A stretch of DNA of 64,000 nucleotides from Asanoa ishikariensis (GCF_900107455.1 NZ_FNQB01000001.1:2170001-2234000), one strand, 5' to 3'; shown: positions 53,050 to 61,710, counted from the first letter of the stretch. Numbers and translations are program-made. Notes: generated by a model not told the origin, from the sequence alone.

Positions 53050-55578
53050 TCACCTCCGCGCCGTCGCCGCGGCGACGGCCCGCTCGATGCCCAGTTCCTC
53101 GCCGGACTGCCAGGCCCGGTCGTAGGCCTCGGGGCCGAGCCGGGACCGGGTCGCCGCCCGGTCGAGCCCGGTCGCCGGCCAGGGCGCCACGAAGGCGCGC
53201 ATCCACATCTCGTTCGACGGGGTACGCAGCGCCTGCGCCGCCGCGTCCAGCCGCACGGCCAGCTCCGGTTCGCCGTGGCTGTCGAGGTCGGCCAGCGCGA
53301 CCAGGAACTGGGCGACGGCGGCTTCGTCGCCCGCGGCGGCCCCCAACGCCAACCCGTCGACGAGGTGCCGGCGGGCCTCGGCCTGCTCGCCCCGGTCGAC
53401 CGACCAGACCGCCCACGTGTAGTGGGCGATGAGCTCGACGAACTGGTCCGGCACCGCGCGCGCGACCTCCACCGCGTCGCGCAGATGCGTCAGCGCTTCG
53501 TCGTAGTCGCCTTCGGCGATCTTCAGCCGCGCCACCCGGCTGTGGTACAGACCCTCCTGCCAGTTCTCGCCCTTCTCCCTGGCCTCGTCCAGGAAGGCCC
53601 TGGCCTGCTCGAACTCGCCGCGCAGCGCGGCGAACTGGCCGAGCGGACCCAGGGCGAACGACGCACCGGGGCCGTCGCCGGCCGCCCGCAGCAGCGGCAG
53701 CGCCCGCAGGAAGAGGTCCTCGGCCCGGTCGTACTGCCCGGAGACGAACGCCATGATGCCGGCGGCGAGGAGCGCCCGGCCGGTCTGCGCCTCGGTCAGC
53801 CGGTGGTCCTGTCCGAGGATCCGGTCGAGCTGCCGGGTCGCCTCCTCGATGTGCCCGCGGCGCCACCAGAACGCCCAGGTGGACCAGATCATCCGCAGCG
53901 CCCGCGGCGTGTCCTCGCCGTCGAGGAGCCAGTCCAGCGCCGCGATGACGTTCTGCCGGTCCAGCTCCAGCCGGCGCAGCCAGAGCGGCCCGCCGGCGCG
54001 GTTGAGGTGCGGTTCGGCTGCCTGGGCCATGCTCAGGTAGTGCGTCGCGTGCGCCTCGTGCGCCACCTCCCACTGGCCGCCGTCGCGCATCCGCTCGAGG
54101 GCGTACGTCCGGATCGTGTCGAGCATCGAGAAGCGTGGCTCGCCGTCGGGCATGGCGTCATGGCGCACCAGGGTGGACTCGACCAGCGCTTCCAGCAGGG
54201 TCAGCGGGTCGCCGCCGGGCTCGGCGACCGCCGTGAGGGCGTCGAGGTCCCATCCGCTGGCGAAGACGCCGAGCCGGTCGAACAGCGCGCGCTCGGCGGG
54301 CCGCAGCAGGCGGTAGCTCCAGGTGATCGTGTCGCGCAGCGTGCGCTGCCGGTCGGGCAGGTCGCGGGCGCCGCCGGTGAGCAGCCCGAGCTGGTCCCCG
54401 AGGTGGTCCACGATGGCCGCCGGCGACAGCACCCGCACCTTGGCCGCGGCGAGAATGATGGCCAGGGGCAGCCCGTGCAGCCGCCGGGTGAGCTCGACGA
54501 CGGCGGCGGTGTTCTCCGGGGTCAGCGCGAACCTGGGCGAGGCCGCGCGGGCCGTGTCGACGAACAGCCGCACGGTCGCGGAGCCCGCCGGGTCGGTGGC
54601 CTCTTCGGACAGGGGCGGCACGTCGTAGACCCGCTCGCCGGCCAGGCGCAGCGGCGCCCGGCTGGTGACCAGCGCCGCGACGTGGTGCGCGGTCCGCAGC
54701 AGCTCGCCGATCACCGGTGCGGCGTCGGCGAGGTGCTCGAAGTTGTCGACCACGAGCAGCAGGCGCCGGGTGCGCAGCCAGGCCGCGACGTCGGTGGCGG
54801 CCGGCACCGCGCCGGACGTGCGCAACCCGAGACCGCGCGCGACCGCCTCGCCCACCAGACGCGGCGAGGTGACGGGGGAGAGGTCGACGAAGCGGACGCC
54901 GTCCCGGAAGTGGTCCGCGACCCGCTCGGCGGCGGCGACCGCGAGCCGGGTCTTGCCGATGCCGCCCGGGCCGACGACGGTGACCAGCGGGGCGCCCTCG
55001 GTCACCAGCTCCGTCAGGTTCGCGAGCTCGACGTCCCGGCCGATCAGCGGGGTGCGGAAGCTCGGCAGCCGGCCGAACTCGACGGCTGGCGGTTGGGGCG
55101 GTGCGGACCCGGCGAAGCGCTCCGACAGCAGCACGGCCAGGTCGTGCTCGACCTGCCCGCGCAGCTCGCCAGGCGTGCGGAAGGTGTGGTACGAGGCCGC
55201 GTGGATCCCGTCGAGCAGGGCGGCCAGCCGCGGGTCGCGGTCGCGAACCGGCTCCTTCACGTAGATCAGCCGGGGCAGCTCGTCGGCGAGCCGGAGCTCG
55301 TCGGCCAGCCCGGAGACCTGCTCGCCGGGTGCGATCCAGCCGTAGCTCTCGCCGTACACGCCGACGAAGATCTGGCTCTGTCGCAGGTAGGCGCGGTAGA
55401 CGTCGCTCGGCGGGTGCGGCCGGGCGCCCTGGTCGAACATCACCGGCACCAGGCGCAACCGCAGCACGGCGTCGCGGACGGCGCCGCGTTCCGGGGCCAG
55501 TTCGGTCATGGTGGAGCTGACGAAGACCCGGACCCGCTGGTCCGGCGTGAGGATCACCGGCTGATCGTCCGACGGCAC
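53050..55578 (-). CDS. DUF4062-NTPase-TPR (STAND) protein, upstream copy
   Basis: An 842-aa close paralogue of the next gene with the same architecture. It has a DUF4062 (VRVFVSSTMTELAPER, FVGVYGESYGWIAPGE), an NTPase with Walker A GPGGIGKT at 203-210 and Walker B LLLVVDNFEHLADA, and TPR-like repeats to the end. The two copies are most alike in the NTPase core and drift apart in parts of the TPR region. GTG at 55578 starts the operon, preceded by an AT-rich segment at about 55600-55620 that likely contains the promoter. Function unknown: regulation or antiphage defence are both possible. Confidence 0.9.
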   Translation of the reverse strand: MPSDDQPVILTPDQRVRVFVSSTMTELAPERGAVRDAVLRLRLVPVMFDQGARPHPPSDVYRAYLRQSQIFVGVYGESYGWIAPGEQVSGLADELRLADELPRLIYVKEPVRDRDPRLAALLDGIHAASYHTFRTPGELRGQVEHDLAVLLSERFAGSAPPQPPAVEFGRLPSFRTPLIGRDVELANLTELVTEGAPLVTVVGPGGIGKTRLAVAAAERVADHFRDGVRFVDLSPVTSPRLVGEAVARGLGLRTSGAVPAATDVAAWLRTRRLLLVVDNFEHLADAAPVIGELLRTAHHVAALVTSRAPLRLAGERVYDVPPLSEEATDPAGSATVRLFVDTARAASPRFALTPENTAAVVELTRRLHGLPLAIILAAAKVRVLSPAAIVDHLGDQLGLLTGGARDLPDRQRTLRDTITWSYRLLRPAERALFDRLGVFASGWDLDALTAVAEPGGDPLTLLEALVESTLVRHDAMPDGEPRFSMLDTIRTYALERMRDGGQWEVAHEAHATHYLSMAQAAEPHLNRAGGPLWLRRLELDRQNVIAALDWLLDGEDTPRALRMIWSTWAFWWRRGHIEEATRQLDRILGQDHRLTEAQTGRALLAAGIMAFVSGQYDRAEDLFLRALPLLRAAGDGPGASFALGPLGQFAALRGEFEQARAFLDEAREKGENWQEGLYHSRVARLKIAEGDYDEALTHLRDAVEVARAVPDQFVELIAHYTWAVWSVDRGEQAEARRHLVDGLALGAAAGDEAAVAQFLVALADLDSHGEPELAVRLDAAAQALRTPSNEMWMRAFVAPWPATGLDRAATRSRLGPEAYDRAWQSGEELGIERAVAAATARR

Positions 55579-55620
55579 CGAATCACCCCATCCCAGTCCA
55601 TTTTTCAGGATATATGGGGA

Positions 55621-56091
55621 TTACTCGATCATGACCGTCACCGGACCGACGCGCAGCGTCCCGTCGTCGAGCGGGCTGCAGCGGATCCCGCCGTGCCCGC
55701 GCAGGGCCTTGAAGGCGCCCGGCCCGACAGTCACGTCCATCCAGGCGCAGGGGTTCGCCCGGCGGCGGACCGCGAGTCGGACCGGCCCGCTGCCGGAGTC
55801 GAGGTGCAGGACCGAGCCGACCAGGTCGTCCACGGCGATGCCGGCCACCAGGATGTTGCGCCGGACCTGGGTCAGGCCGATGCCGGGCGGCAGGCTCTCG
55901 CTGGCGATCACGGTCACCACGGCGTCCCGGTGCGCGGGCCGGCCGAAATAGCGATCACCGACGATGCCCAGCCCGGCCCGGATCTCGACCTGCCCGACCA
56001 GCTCGCCGGGCGGCGCGGGGGCCGGCCCGTCGGCGGGGCGGCCTTCGAACCGGTGTACGGGCGAGGCCAGCAGTTCGACGATCTCCGGCAT
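55621..56091 (-). CDS. MOSC-domain protein
   Basis: A 156-aa protein resembling the MOSC (molybdenum cofactor sulfurase C-terminal) fold. It has IRAGLGIVGDRYFGRP, TQVRRNILVAGI and the cysteine-bearing ANPCAWMD, then GALRGHGGIRCSPLDDG-like sequence with a second Cys. MOSC proteins carry sulfur or bind molybdenum cofactor, sometimes as detoxifying reductases for N-hydroxylated compounds. It lies between the STAND operon and a divergent ATPase gene. Confidence 0.87.
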   Translation of the reverse strand: MPEIVELLASPVHRFEGRPADGPAPAPPGELVGQVEIRAGLGIVGDRYFGRPAHRDAVVTVIASESLPPGIGLTQVRRNILVAGIAVDDLVGSVLHLDSGSGPVRLAVRRRANPCAWMDVTVGPGAFKALRGHGGIRCSPLDDGTLRVGPVTVMIE

Positions 56092-56127
56092 CCCACCGAG
56101 TTTGGCATGTGTCCATCAGGTGGTGGG

Positions 56128-56139
56128 TATAACACCCTC
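56128..56139 (+). promoter_or_regulatory. Candidate leaderless promoter of the anti-sigma-type ATPase gene
   Basis: TATAAC at 56128-56133 is 6 nt before GTG at 56140. TTGGCA at 56102-56107 could be a distant -35 but the spacer is 20 nt. Inference from spacing. Confidence 0.4.
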
Positions 56140-56511
56140 GTGGACGTCGTGTGGTTGAGGTTCGAGCGGGGCACCGCCGCCGGTATCGCCCGGCGGGCGG
56201 TGCGGGAGGCGCTCGACGGCTGGAAGCTGGCCCATCTGGCCGATGACGCCATGCTGGTGACCACCGAGCTCATGCAGAACGTCGTCCGGCACACCGGCAA
56301 CGGCGGAGAGCTGCTGGTGCGCCGCAGCGGCGACGCGCTGCGCATCGAGGTCGCCGACACCAGCGTCGCCAAGCCCACGGTGCGGGCGCCCGACCCGGCC
56401 CGCACGGGCGGTCGGGGCCTGTCCATCGTCGCCGCGGTCGCCCGCGGCTGGGGCACCCTGGCCCGCAAGGGCCAGACCGGCAAGATCGTCTGGGCCGAGC
56501 TCGCCGCTTAG
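56140..56511 (+). CDS. ATP-binding protein, serine-kinase (RsbW/anti-sigma) type
   Basis: A 123-aa GHKL-fold protein. The N box (ELMQNVVRHTG), G1 box (EVADTS) and G2 box (GGRGLSIVAAVA) are all present, as in RsbW/SpoIIAB-like kinases that bind or phosphorylate anti-sigma antagonists. Stand-alone members are very common in actinobacteria. I chose GTG at 56140 since a -10-like TATAAC lies 6 nt before it; ATG at 56107 would add 11 residues. The TAG stop overlaps the convergent VOC gene stop by 4 bp. Confidence 0.85.
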   Translation: MDVVWLRFERGTAAGIARRAVREALDGWKLAHLADDAMLVTTELMQNVVRHTGNGGELLVRRSGDALRIEVADTSVAKPTVRAPDPARTGGRGLSIVAAVARGWGTLARKGQTGKIVWAELAA

Positions 56512-56891
56512 GGCTCTTCGTCCAGCCAGAGGCAGAAGGGGTGTCCGACCGGGTCGATCATGACTCGGACCTCCTCCTGCGGCTGGAACGCGGCGACCTT
56601 CGCGCCCTGCCGCTGCGCCCACGCCACGCCGGCGGACAGGTCGCGTACCGCGACGTCGAGGTGGACCTGCATCTGCTGGTCGCCGTCGCCGGCCGGCCAG
56701 ACCGGTGGGACGTGGTCGGTCTCGAGCTGGAACGACAACCCGATGCCGCCGCCCGGCGCCCGCAGGGTCGCCCACGTCGGCTCGTCGGAGCCGCGCTCCC
56801 AGCCGAGCAGGCGCTCGTAGAAGTCGCGCAGCGCGCGCGGATCGGGGGCGCCGAGCACCATCCCGTTCGGACGCAGGTTCGGACGGTCCAT
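56508..56891 (-). CDS. VOC-family (glyoxalase-like) protein
   Basis: A 127-aa vicinal-oxygen-chelate protein built of two beta-alpha-beta halves: MVLGAPDPRALRDFYERLLG at the start, then QMQVHLDVAVRDLSAGVAWA and the C-terminal VMIDPVGHPFCLWLDEEP. VOC proteins include glyoxalases, dioxygenases and antibiotic-binding proteins. Metal residues appear as a His in QVHLDV and a Glu near the C-terminus, but no substrate is evident. Convergent 4-bp stop overlap with the ATPase gene. Confidence 0.88.
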   Translation of the reverse strand: MDRPNLRPNGMVLGAPDPRALRDFYERLLGWERGSDEPTWATLRAPGGGIGLSFQLETDHVPPVWPAGDGDQQMQVHLDVAVRDLSAGVAWAQRQGAKVAAFQPQEEVRVMIDPVGHPFCLWLDEEP

Positions 56892-56900
56892 CGAGGGACC

Positions 56901-57473
56901 CTAACCCGGCCCGCGGCGGGCCGCAGCCCAGGCGTCGCGGGTCAGCTCGTACGCCACGTCGCCCTGCTCGGATCCCTCGATGACCTCGGGCCAGACGGTG
57001 TGGAACTGGTTGACGAAGCTCAGCCCGACCTTCTCCAGCACCCGCCGCGACCCGGTGTTGACGGTCATCGTGTCGGCCACGACCAGCCGCACGCCGAGCT
57101 CCCCGAAGCCCTTGTCGACCACCGCCCGGGCTCCTTCGGTGGCGTAGCCGCGACCCCACGCGTCGCGGCGCAGCCGGTAGCCGAGGTCGGCGACGTCCGG
57201 CTGGTCCGGATCGGTCGGCCGCAACGCGAACCAGCCCACGAACCGCCCACCGGCCCGCTCCTCGGCGGCCCACACGGCCCGTCCGCCGCCGAACGCGGGA
57301 ACACCGCGCAGCAGCTCCGGGAGCGTCCGTTCCCGGACGGCCGCGCGGCTGGCGGGCTTGCCGCCGTTGATGTGGCGCATCACCTCGGGGTCGTCGACGA
57401 GCGCGAACACCGCCTCGGCGTCGTCCTCGACGAAGTCGCGCAGCACGAGCCGCTCGGTGGTCAGGAACGCCAT
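56901..57473 (-). CDS. GNAT-family N-acetyltransferase
   Basis: A 190-aa acetyltransferase of the RimJ-like subgroup. It has MAFLTTERLVLRDFVEDDAE at the start, the acetyl-CoA region LRRDAWGRGYATEGARAVVD and the C-terminal NTGSRRVLEKVGLSFVNQFH. It could acetylate a protein N-terminus, an antibiotic or a small amine. ATG at 57473 gives the standard start of the family. It sits 9 bp downstream of the VOC gene in the same direction. Confidence 0.9.
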   Translation of the reverse strand: MAFLTTERLVLRDFVEDDAEAVFALVDDPEVMRHINGGKPASRAAVRERTLPELLRGVPAFGGGRAVWAAEERAGGRFVGWFALRPTDPDQPDVADLGYRLRRDAWGRGYATEGARAVVDKGFGELGVRLVVADTMTVNTGSRRVLEKVGLSFVNQFHTVWPEVIEGSEQGDVAYELTRDAWAAARRGPG

Positions 57474-57591
57474 CCCGCGATGGTGCCCCCACCCGCCGCG
57501 GGCCCGCGACGGGTTTTCGGCGTTGTCGGCTTGGCGTCTGCCGCGCGGCGTCGACGGTGCGAACATCGGGTCGTCGTAGGGGGGAGCTTCG

Positions 57592-58329
57592 ATGTTTCGC
57601 AGAGCCGCCGCCGTCGTCACGGTCGCCACGTTGGGTGTGCTCGCCGGGGCCGGTCCGGCGCGGGCCGACCACGGCACCGCGCACACGATCGCGCGGATGA
57701 CCGCGCACTACCACGATCCCGGACTGGAGCCGCAGAACAAGCCGTTCGCGCTGCTCTATCTGCGCACGACCGAGGGGATGCGGGACGCCAACGCCGAAGG
57801 TGAGTTCTCGGCGCCGGAGTTCTGGGACCGGGAGGTGATCCCGACCTTCGCCGCCTACTACCTCGACGCGTACGCCGCCTGGGACCGGCATCGTCTCCGG
57901 GACGTCGACCCGGCCTGGCGGATCGCCTTCCGCACCTCGCCGGAGCGGATCACCTGCACCCAGATGATCTATCTGGGCATCAGCGCGCACATCAACAACG
58001 ACCTGGCGTTCATGATCGAGGACATGGGACCCCGCTACACGTACGCCGACCACAAGCACGTCGACGACGTGCTGGTGTTCCGGACGCGGCCGGTGGTCTA
58101 CCCGGAGATCCAGCGCGACCTCTGCCCGGGCCTGTTCGGCGAGACGGTGCCGGCCACGGCCGACGTCGACATCTTCGCCTGGCGGGAGCTGGCCTGGCGC
58201 AACGGGCAGGCGCTGCTGACGGCGCCGGACCGGCGTGCGCGGGAGGCGATCGCCCGGCAGATCCGCGACCACGCCCGCGACAAGGCGCGCGAGATCCTGC
58301 GCTGGCCGGTCGGGGGCGTGTCCCGCTAG
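57592..58329 (+). CDS. Secreted DUF5995-like protein
   Basis: A 245-aa protein with a clear signal peptide (basic start, hydrophobic core, cleavage near ARA-DHG around residue 26). The mature part contains PFALLYLRTTEGMRDANAEG and MIYLGISAHINNDLAFMIED, a pattern I associate with DUF5995 proteins of unknown function. The GGGGGAG upstream supports ATG at 57592. The TAG stop overlaps the convergent ABC permease stop by 4 bp (CTAG). Confidence 0.75.
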   Translation: MFRRAAAVVTVATLGVLAGAGPARADHGTAHTIARMTAHYHDPGLEPQNKPFALLYLRTTEGMRDANAEGEFSAPEFWDREVIPTFAAYYLDAYAAWDRHRLRDVDPAWRIAFRTSPERITCTQMIYLGISAHINNDLAFMIEDMGPRYTYADHKHVDDVLVFRTRPVVYPEIQRDLCPGLFGETVPATADVDIFAWRELAWRNGQALLTAPDRRAREAIARQIRDHARDKAREILRWPVGGVSR

Positions 58330-59129
58330 CGGCTCGCCGCGCGGCGGTAGCGGGCGATCGACATCGGCACGAAGATCGCCAGGATCAGCAGGCACCAGGC
58401 GATCGCCAGCCAGATCGGGTGCGCGGCCGGGAAGCCGGTGCCGTTGGCCGCGCCGGCCGGCGCGTTGCCCCACAGCTCCCGCAGGGAGAGCACGACCGAC
58501 GAGATCGGGTTCCACTCGGCGATCGGTCTCAGCGCCGACGGCAGTGACGAGGTCGGCACGAACGCGTTGGACAGGAAGGTCAGCGGGAACATCCAGATGA
58601 AGCCGGCGCTCTGTGCGACCTCGACCGACTTCACCGACAGCCCGATCACGGCCGAGATCCAGCTCATCGCGTACGCGAAGAGGAACAGGATCGCGAACCC
58701 CGCCACGCCCCGCAGGAAGCCCTCGTTGATCCGCCAGCCGACGATCACGCCGGTGATCGACATGACGATCACGGTGAACACGTTGTTGATCAGGTCGGAC
58801 GAGGTGCGCCCGAACAGCACCGCGCCGCGCGACATGGGCAGCGAGCGGAACCGGTCGACGATGCCCTTCTGGAGGTCGTCGGCGAGCCCGATGGCGGTGA
58901 TGCCGGCGCCGAACGCGACCGTCTGCACGAAGATGCCGGGGATCAGGAACTCGCGGTAGTTGATGCCCGGCGTGGCGATCGCGCCGCCGAACACGTACGC
59001 GAACAGCAGCACGAACATGATCGGCTGGATGGTCGAGAAGATCACCAGGTCCGGGACCCGCTTGATCTTGAGCAGGTTGCGCTTGGTGACGACCCAGCCG
59101 TCGCTGGCGGCCTCGAGCACCATGGTCAC
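58326..59129 (-). CDS. ABC-2 permease of a DrrAB-type exporter
   Basis: A 267-aa integral membrane protein with about six hydrophobic segments. It starts near VLEAASDGWVVTKRNLLKIK and has INYREFLIPGIFVQTVAFG and SNAFVPTSSLPSALRPIAEW, typical of daunorubicin-resistance DrrB permeases. A GTG at 59129 overlaps the ATPase stop by 4 bp; ATG at 59123 is an alternative. Likely an exporter of lipids, antibiotics or other hydrophobic molecules. Confidence 0.92.
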   Translation of the reverse strand: MTMVLEAASDGWVVTKRNLLKIKRVPDLVIFSTIQPIMFVLLFAYVFGGAIATPGINYREFLIPGIFVQTVAFGAGITAIGLADDLQKGIVDRFRSLPMSRGAVLFGRTSSDLINNVFTVIVMSITGVIVGWRINEGFLRGVAGFAILFLFAYAMSWISAVIGLSVKSVEVAQSAGFIWMFPLTFLSNAFVPTSSLPSALRPIAEWNPISSVVLSLRELWGNAPAGAANGTGFPAAHPIWLAIAWCLLILAIFVPMSIARYRRAASR

Positions 59130-60094
59130 GGCGTACCCCCGGTCTCGGTCTGCTCCTGCGCGGGTTGGCCGGTGAGCGTGAGGAACACGTCGTCCAGCGT
59201 GGGCTTGCGGATCTCCAGGTTGGTCGGGGTGATGTCGGCGGCGTCCAGCTTGCGGACGGCCTCGACCAGCGCCGCAGTGCCGCGTTCGATGTGCACCGTG
59301 ACCTCGCGGGCCTGGTCGTCGACCTCGGGCTCGTCGACGCCGACCGAGCGCAGCACGTCGGCCGCGGTGACCAGCTCGCCGCGGTCGCCGACGGCGACCG
59401 CCAGCTTCTCGCCGCCCATCTGCGACTTCAGCTCCGTCGCCGTGCCCTGCGCGATGGCCCGGCCGTGGTCGATCACCACGATGTCGTCGCAGAGCCGGTC
59501 GGCCTCCTCGAGGTACTGGGTGGTGAGCAGCAGCGTCGAGCCGGCCTTGACCAGATCGCTGATCACGCCCCACATGCCGAGGCGGCTGCGCGGGTCGAGT
59601 CCCGTCGTCGGCTCGTCCAGGAAGATCACCGGCGGTTGTACGACCAGGGCACCCGCGAGGTCGAGCCGCCGCCGCATGCCGCCGGAGTACGTCTTGGCCG
59701 GCCGGTCCGCGGCGTCGGTGAGCTCGAACTGCTCCAGCAGCTCCTTGGCCCGCTTCCGGGCCCGCTTCTTGCCCAGGTGGTAGAGCCGGCCGACCATCTC
59801 CAGGTTCTCCTGGCCGGTCAGGTAGTCGTCGACCGCCGCGTACTGCCCAGAGACGCCGATGATCCGGCGCACCCGGTCGGGGTGGGCGCACACGTCGATG
59901 CCCCCGACCTCGCACCGCCCCGAGGTCGGGGTGATCAGGGTGGTCAGCATGCGCACGGTCGTGGTCTTGCCCGCGCCGTTCGGCCCGAGCAGACCGAGCA
60001 CGGTGCCCTCGGGCACGACGAGGTCGAGGCCGACGACGGCCGTGACGGAGCCGTAGGTCTTCCCCAACTGTTCGGCGATGATCGCGTTCGCCAT
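59126..60094 (-). CDS. ABC ATP-binding protein of a DrrAB-type exporter
   Basis: A 322-aa ATPase. It has Walker A GPNGAGKTTTVRM, signature YSGGMRRRLDLA, Walker B VIFLDEPTTGLD and the switch His region TTQYLEEADRL. The C-terminal ~90 residues form the DrrA-type extension (HIERGTAALVEAVRKLDA). It begins with MANAIIAEQLGKTYGSV at 60094. TACGGT lies exactly 6 nt before the ATG, so the transcript may be leaderless. It precedes and overlaps the permease gene. Confidence 0.94.
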   Translation of the reverse strand: MANAIIAEQLGKTYGSVTAVVGLDLVVPEGTVLGLLGPNGAGKTTTVRMLTTLITPTSGRCEVGGIDVCAHPDRVRRIIGVSGQYAAVDDYLTGQENLEMVGRLYHLGKKRARKRAKELLEQFELTDAADRPAKTYSGGMRRRLDLAGALVVQPPVIFLDEPTTGLDPRSRLGMWGVISDLVKAGSTLLLTTQYLEEADRLCDDIVVIDHGRAIAQGTATELKSQMGGEKLAVAVGDRGELVTAADVLRSVGVDEPEVDDQAREVTVHIERGTAALVEAVRKLDAADITPTNLEIRKPTLDDVFLTLTGQPAQEQTETGGTP

Positions 60095-60106
60095 TTGACC
60101 ACCGTA
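60095..60106 (-). promoter_or_regulatory. Candidate leaderless promoter of the DrrAB-type exporter
   Basis: On the minus strand, TACGGT (60106-60101) fits the -10 pattern TAnnnT and is 6 nt from the ATG at 60094. No convincing -35 is seen. Confidence 0.4.
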
Positions 60107-60148
60107 GCCGGACGAATGCCGCAAGTCCGGCGGCTCTCTTGCTCTGCA

Positions 60149-60192
60149 CCCACATACGCACCACCCGCGGTTCGCCGTGGTGCGTATTTGGG
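60149..60192. terminator. Large imperfect stem-loop near the DrrAB-type operon start
   Basis: A perfect 11-bp stem, 60154-60164 with 60177-60187, is extended by four outer pairs after a mismatch. The loop is 12 nt. It lies upstream of the exporter operon, so it is either a terminator of something upstream or a regulatory site. Confidence 0.45.
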
Positions 60193-60585
60193 AAGGGAAC
60201 GGTCACGCCCCCGTCCGCGCCGACTGGCGCCGATGCGCCCGGGCCGCGGCAGATCCGGATATGGAGCGTCCGACTCGGGAACCGGCGTTGCTCCACAGCC
60301 GAAACGTTCGCAGGACGGCAAGCCGTCTACCGATGCGACCAGTCAAGCAGCCGCTGGATGGTGTCACGCACCGACCGGTCGTCCTCCACACGGTCCAGAC
60401 GACCTTGGGAGGGCGAGTGCCAGGCGGTAGGCCGCCTGTCCTGCGAAGGGCCGCCCGGCCCGTACGGGCCGGGCGGCCATGTCCGTGTGCCCGCAGGCAG
60501 GTGGCGCAGCGAAGTCAGTACAACGCACTGCGGTCGGCCGGTCGAGCAGCAGCGCGGACAATGACTCGTTCTGGCTGAGTGCTTG
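60193..60585. other. Intergenic region with a 30-nt perfect palindrome
   Basis: No gene is convincing here; frames on both strands are low-complexity or antisense-like. The segment 60449-60478 is a perfect 30-nt GC palindrome, a likely terminator downstream of the flavin-reductase gene, which ends at 60586. Confidence 0.6.
60449..60478. terminator. Perfect 30-nt GC palindrome
   Basis: The two 15-nt halves are exact reverse complements with the centre CGTACG. It lies about 110 bp past the end of the minus-strand flavin reductase gene. Confidence 0.65.
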
Positions 60586-61710
60586 TCAGCGCAAGACGCC
60601 GAGCTGTTCGAAGGTGTGGGGCACGAGCGCGTCGATGTGCCCGGCGAGGATTTTCTGAACCCATTCCGGGTCGGCGAGGAGGGCACGACCGACGGCGACG
60701 AGATCGAATTCGTCGCGTTCGAGGCGGTCCAGCAGCTTCTCGATGCTGGCGACCCGAGCGTCCTTCCCGCCTTGCTGTGTCGCGATGACATCTTCGCTGA
60801 GACCCACGGAACCGACGGTGATGGTCGGCTTGCCGGTGAGTTTCTTCGCCCACCCGGCCATGTTGAGGTCGGAGCCGTCGAACTCCGGGAGCCAGTAACG
60901 CCGGGTGGAGGCGTGGAAGGCGTCCACCCCGGCTTCCACGAGCGGCGTCAGGATGGCTTCGAGTTGCTCAGGGGTCTCGGCGAGCCGGGCGCCATAGTTG
61001 TCGGCCTTCCACTGTGAGAACCGGAACACGATCGGGAAGTCAGGGGCGACGGCCTTGCGGCAGGCGGCCACGACTTCAGCGGCGAAACGGGCTCTGGAGG
61101 CCAGGTCGCCGCCGTACCGGTCGCTGCGGTGGTTGGTGTGTGCCCAGAGGAACTGGTCGATCAGGTAGCCGTGACCGGCGTGTAGTTCGATGCCGTCGAA
61201 GCCGAGGCGTTCGGCAGTGCCGGCAGCGGCGGCGTAGGCACCGACCACCGCGTCCACGTCGTCCTGGGTCATCGCCTTGCCTGACCGGCTGCCGTCCAGG
61301 CCGATCCCGGAGGGGCCCATCGGGACGGCTTCGGGGAACGGCGGAGCGCCGGCGGGACGGACCATGCCGACGTGCCAGAGCTGGGGAAGGATTTTTCCAC
61401 CCGCACGGTGGACTTCCGCCGCCACATGTTCCCAGGCCGCCAGGGCTTTCTCGCCGTGGAATCGCGGTACTCGGTCGCTGTCACCCGCGGAGGGGTGGTC
61501 GATGTAAGTGCCCTCGGTGATGATCAGACCCACTCCGCCGGCCGCCCGGCGTGCGTAGTACTGCGCCACGTCGGTACCTGGGACACCGCCGGGCGAGAAT
61601 TCACGAGTCATCGGCGCCATGACGATGCGGTTCTCCACGGTGAGGCTGCCGACGGTCATGGGGCGCTGGAAGATCTGGCTTGTGCGGAGAGCAGCATTGG
61701 ACGGGATCAC
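60586..61710 (-). CDS. Old-yellow-enzyme family NADH:flavin oxidoreductase
   Basis: A 374-aa TIM-barrel flavoprotein that reduces activated C=C bonds of enones and similar electrophiles. It has VENRIVMAPMTREFSPGGVP at the start, the active-site region ELHAGHGYLIDQFLWAHTNH and RSDRYGGDLASRARFAAEVV, as in NemA/OPR. It ends with LVAVGRALLADPEWVQKI. The start is GTG at 61710, preceded by AAGGAG with an 8-nt spacer. A divergent MerR gene with a MerR-type promoter indicates inducible detoxification. Confidence 0.94.
   Translation of the reverse strand: MIPSNAALRTSQIFQRPMTVGSLTVENRIVMAPMTREFSPGGVPGTDVAQYYARRAAGGVGLIITEGTYIDHPSAGDSDRVPRFHGEKALAAWEHVAAEVHRAGGKILPQLWHVGMVRPAGAPPFPEAVPMGPSGIGLDGSRSGKAMTQDDVDAVVGAYAAAAGTAERLGFDGIELHAGHGYLIDQFLWAHTNHRSDRYGGDLASRARFAAEVVAACRKAVAPDFPIVFRFSQWKADNYGARLAETPEQLEAILTPLVEAGVDAFHASTRRYWLPEFDGSDLNMAGWAKKLTGKPTITVGSVGLSEDVIATQQGGKDARVASIEKLLDRLERDEFDLVAVGRALLADPEWVQKILAGHIDALVPHTFEQLGVLR

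Noticed and set aside
50499-55578. Retron, restriction-modification or toxin-antitoxin system around the STAND pair
   Set aside because: No reverse transcriptase, methyltransferase, nuclease or toxin-like gene is present next to them. The neighbours are a FAD oxidoreductase and a MOSC protein.
52990-56511. A 1173-codon open frame on the plus strand across the STAND and MOSC genes
   Set aside because: Only its last ~123 codons (from 56140) form a recognisable protein; the rest is antisense to convincing STAND and MOSC genes.
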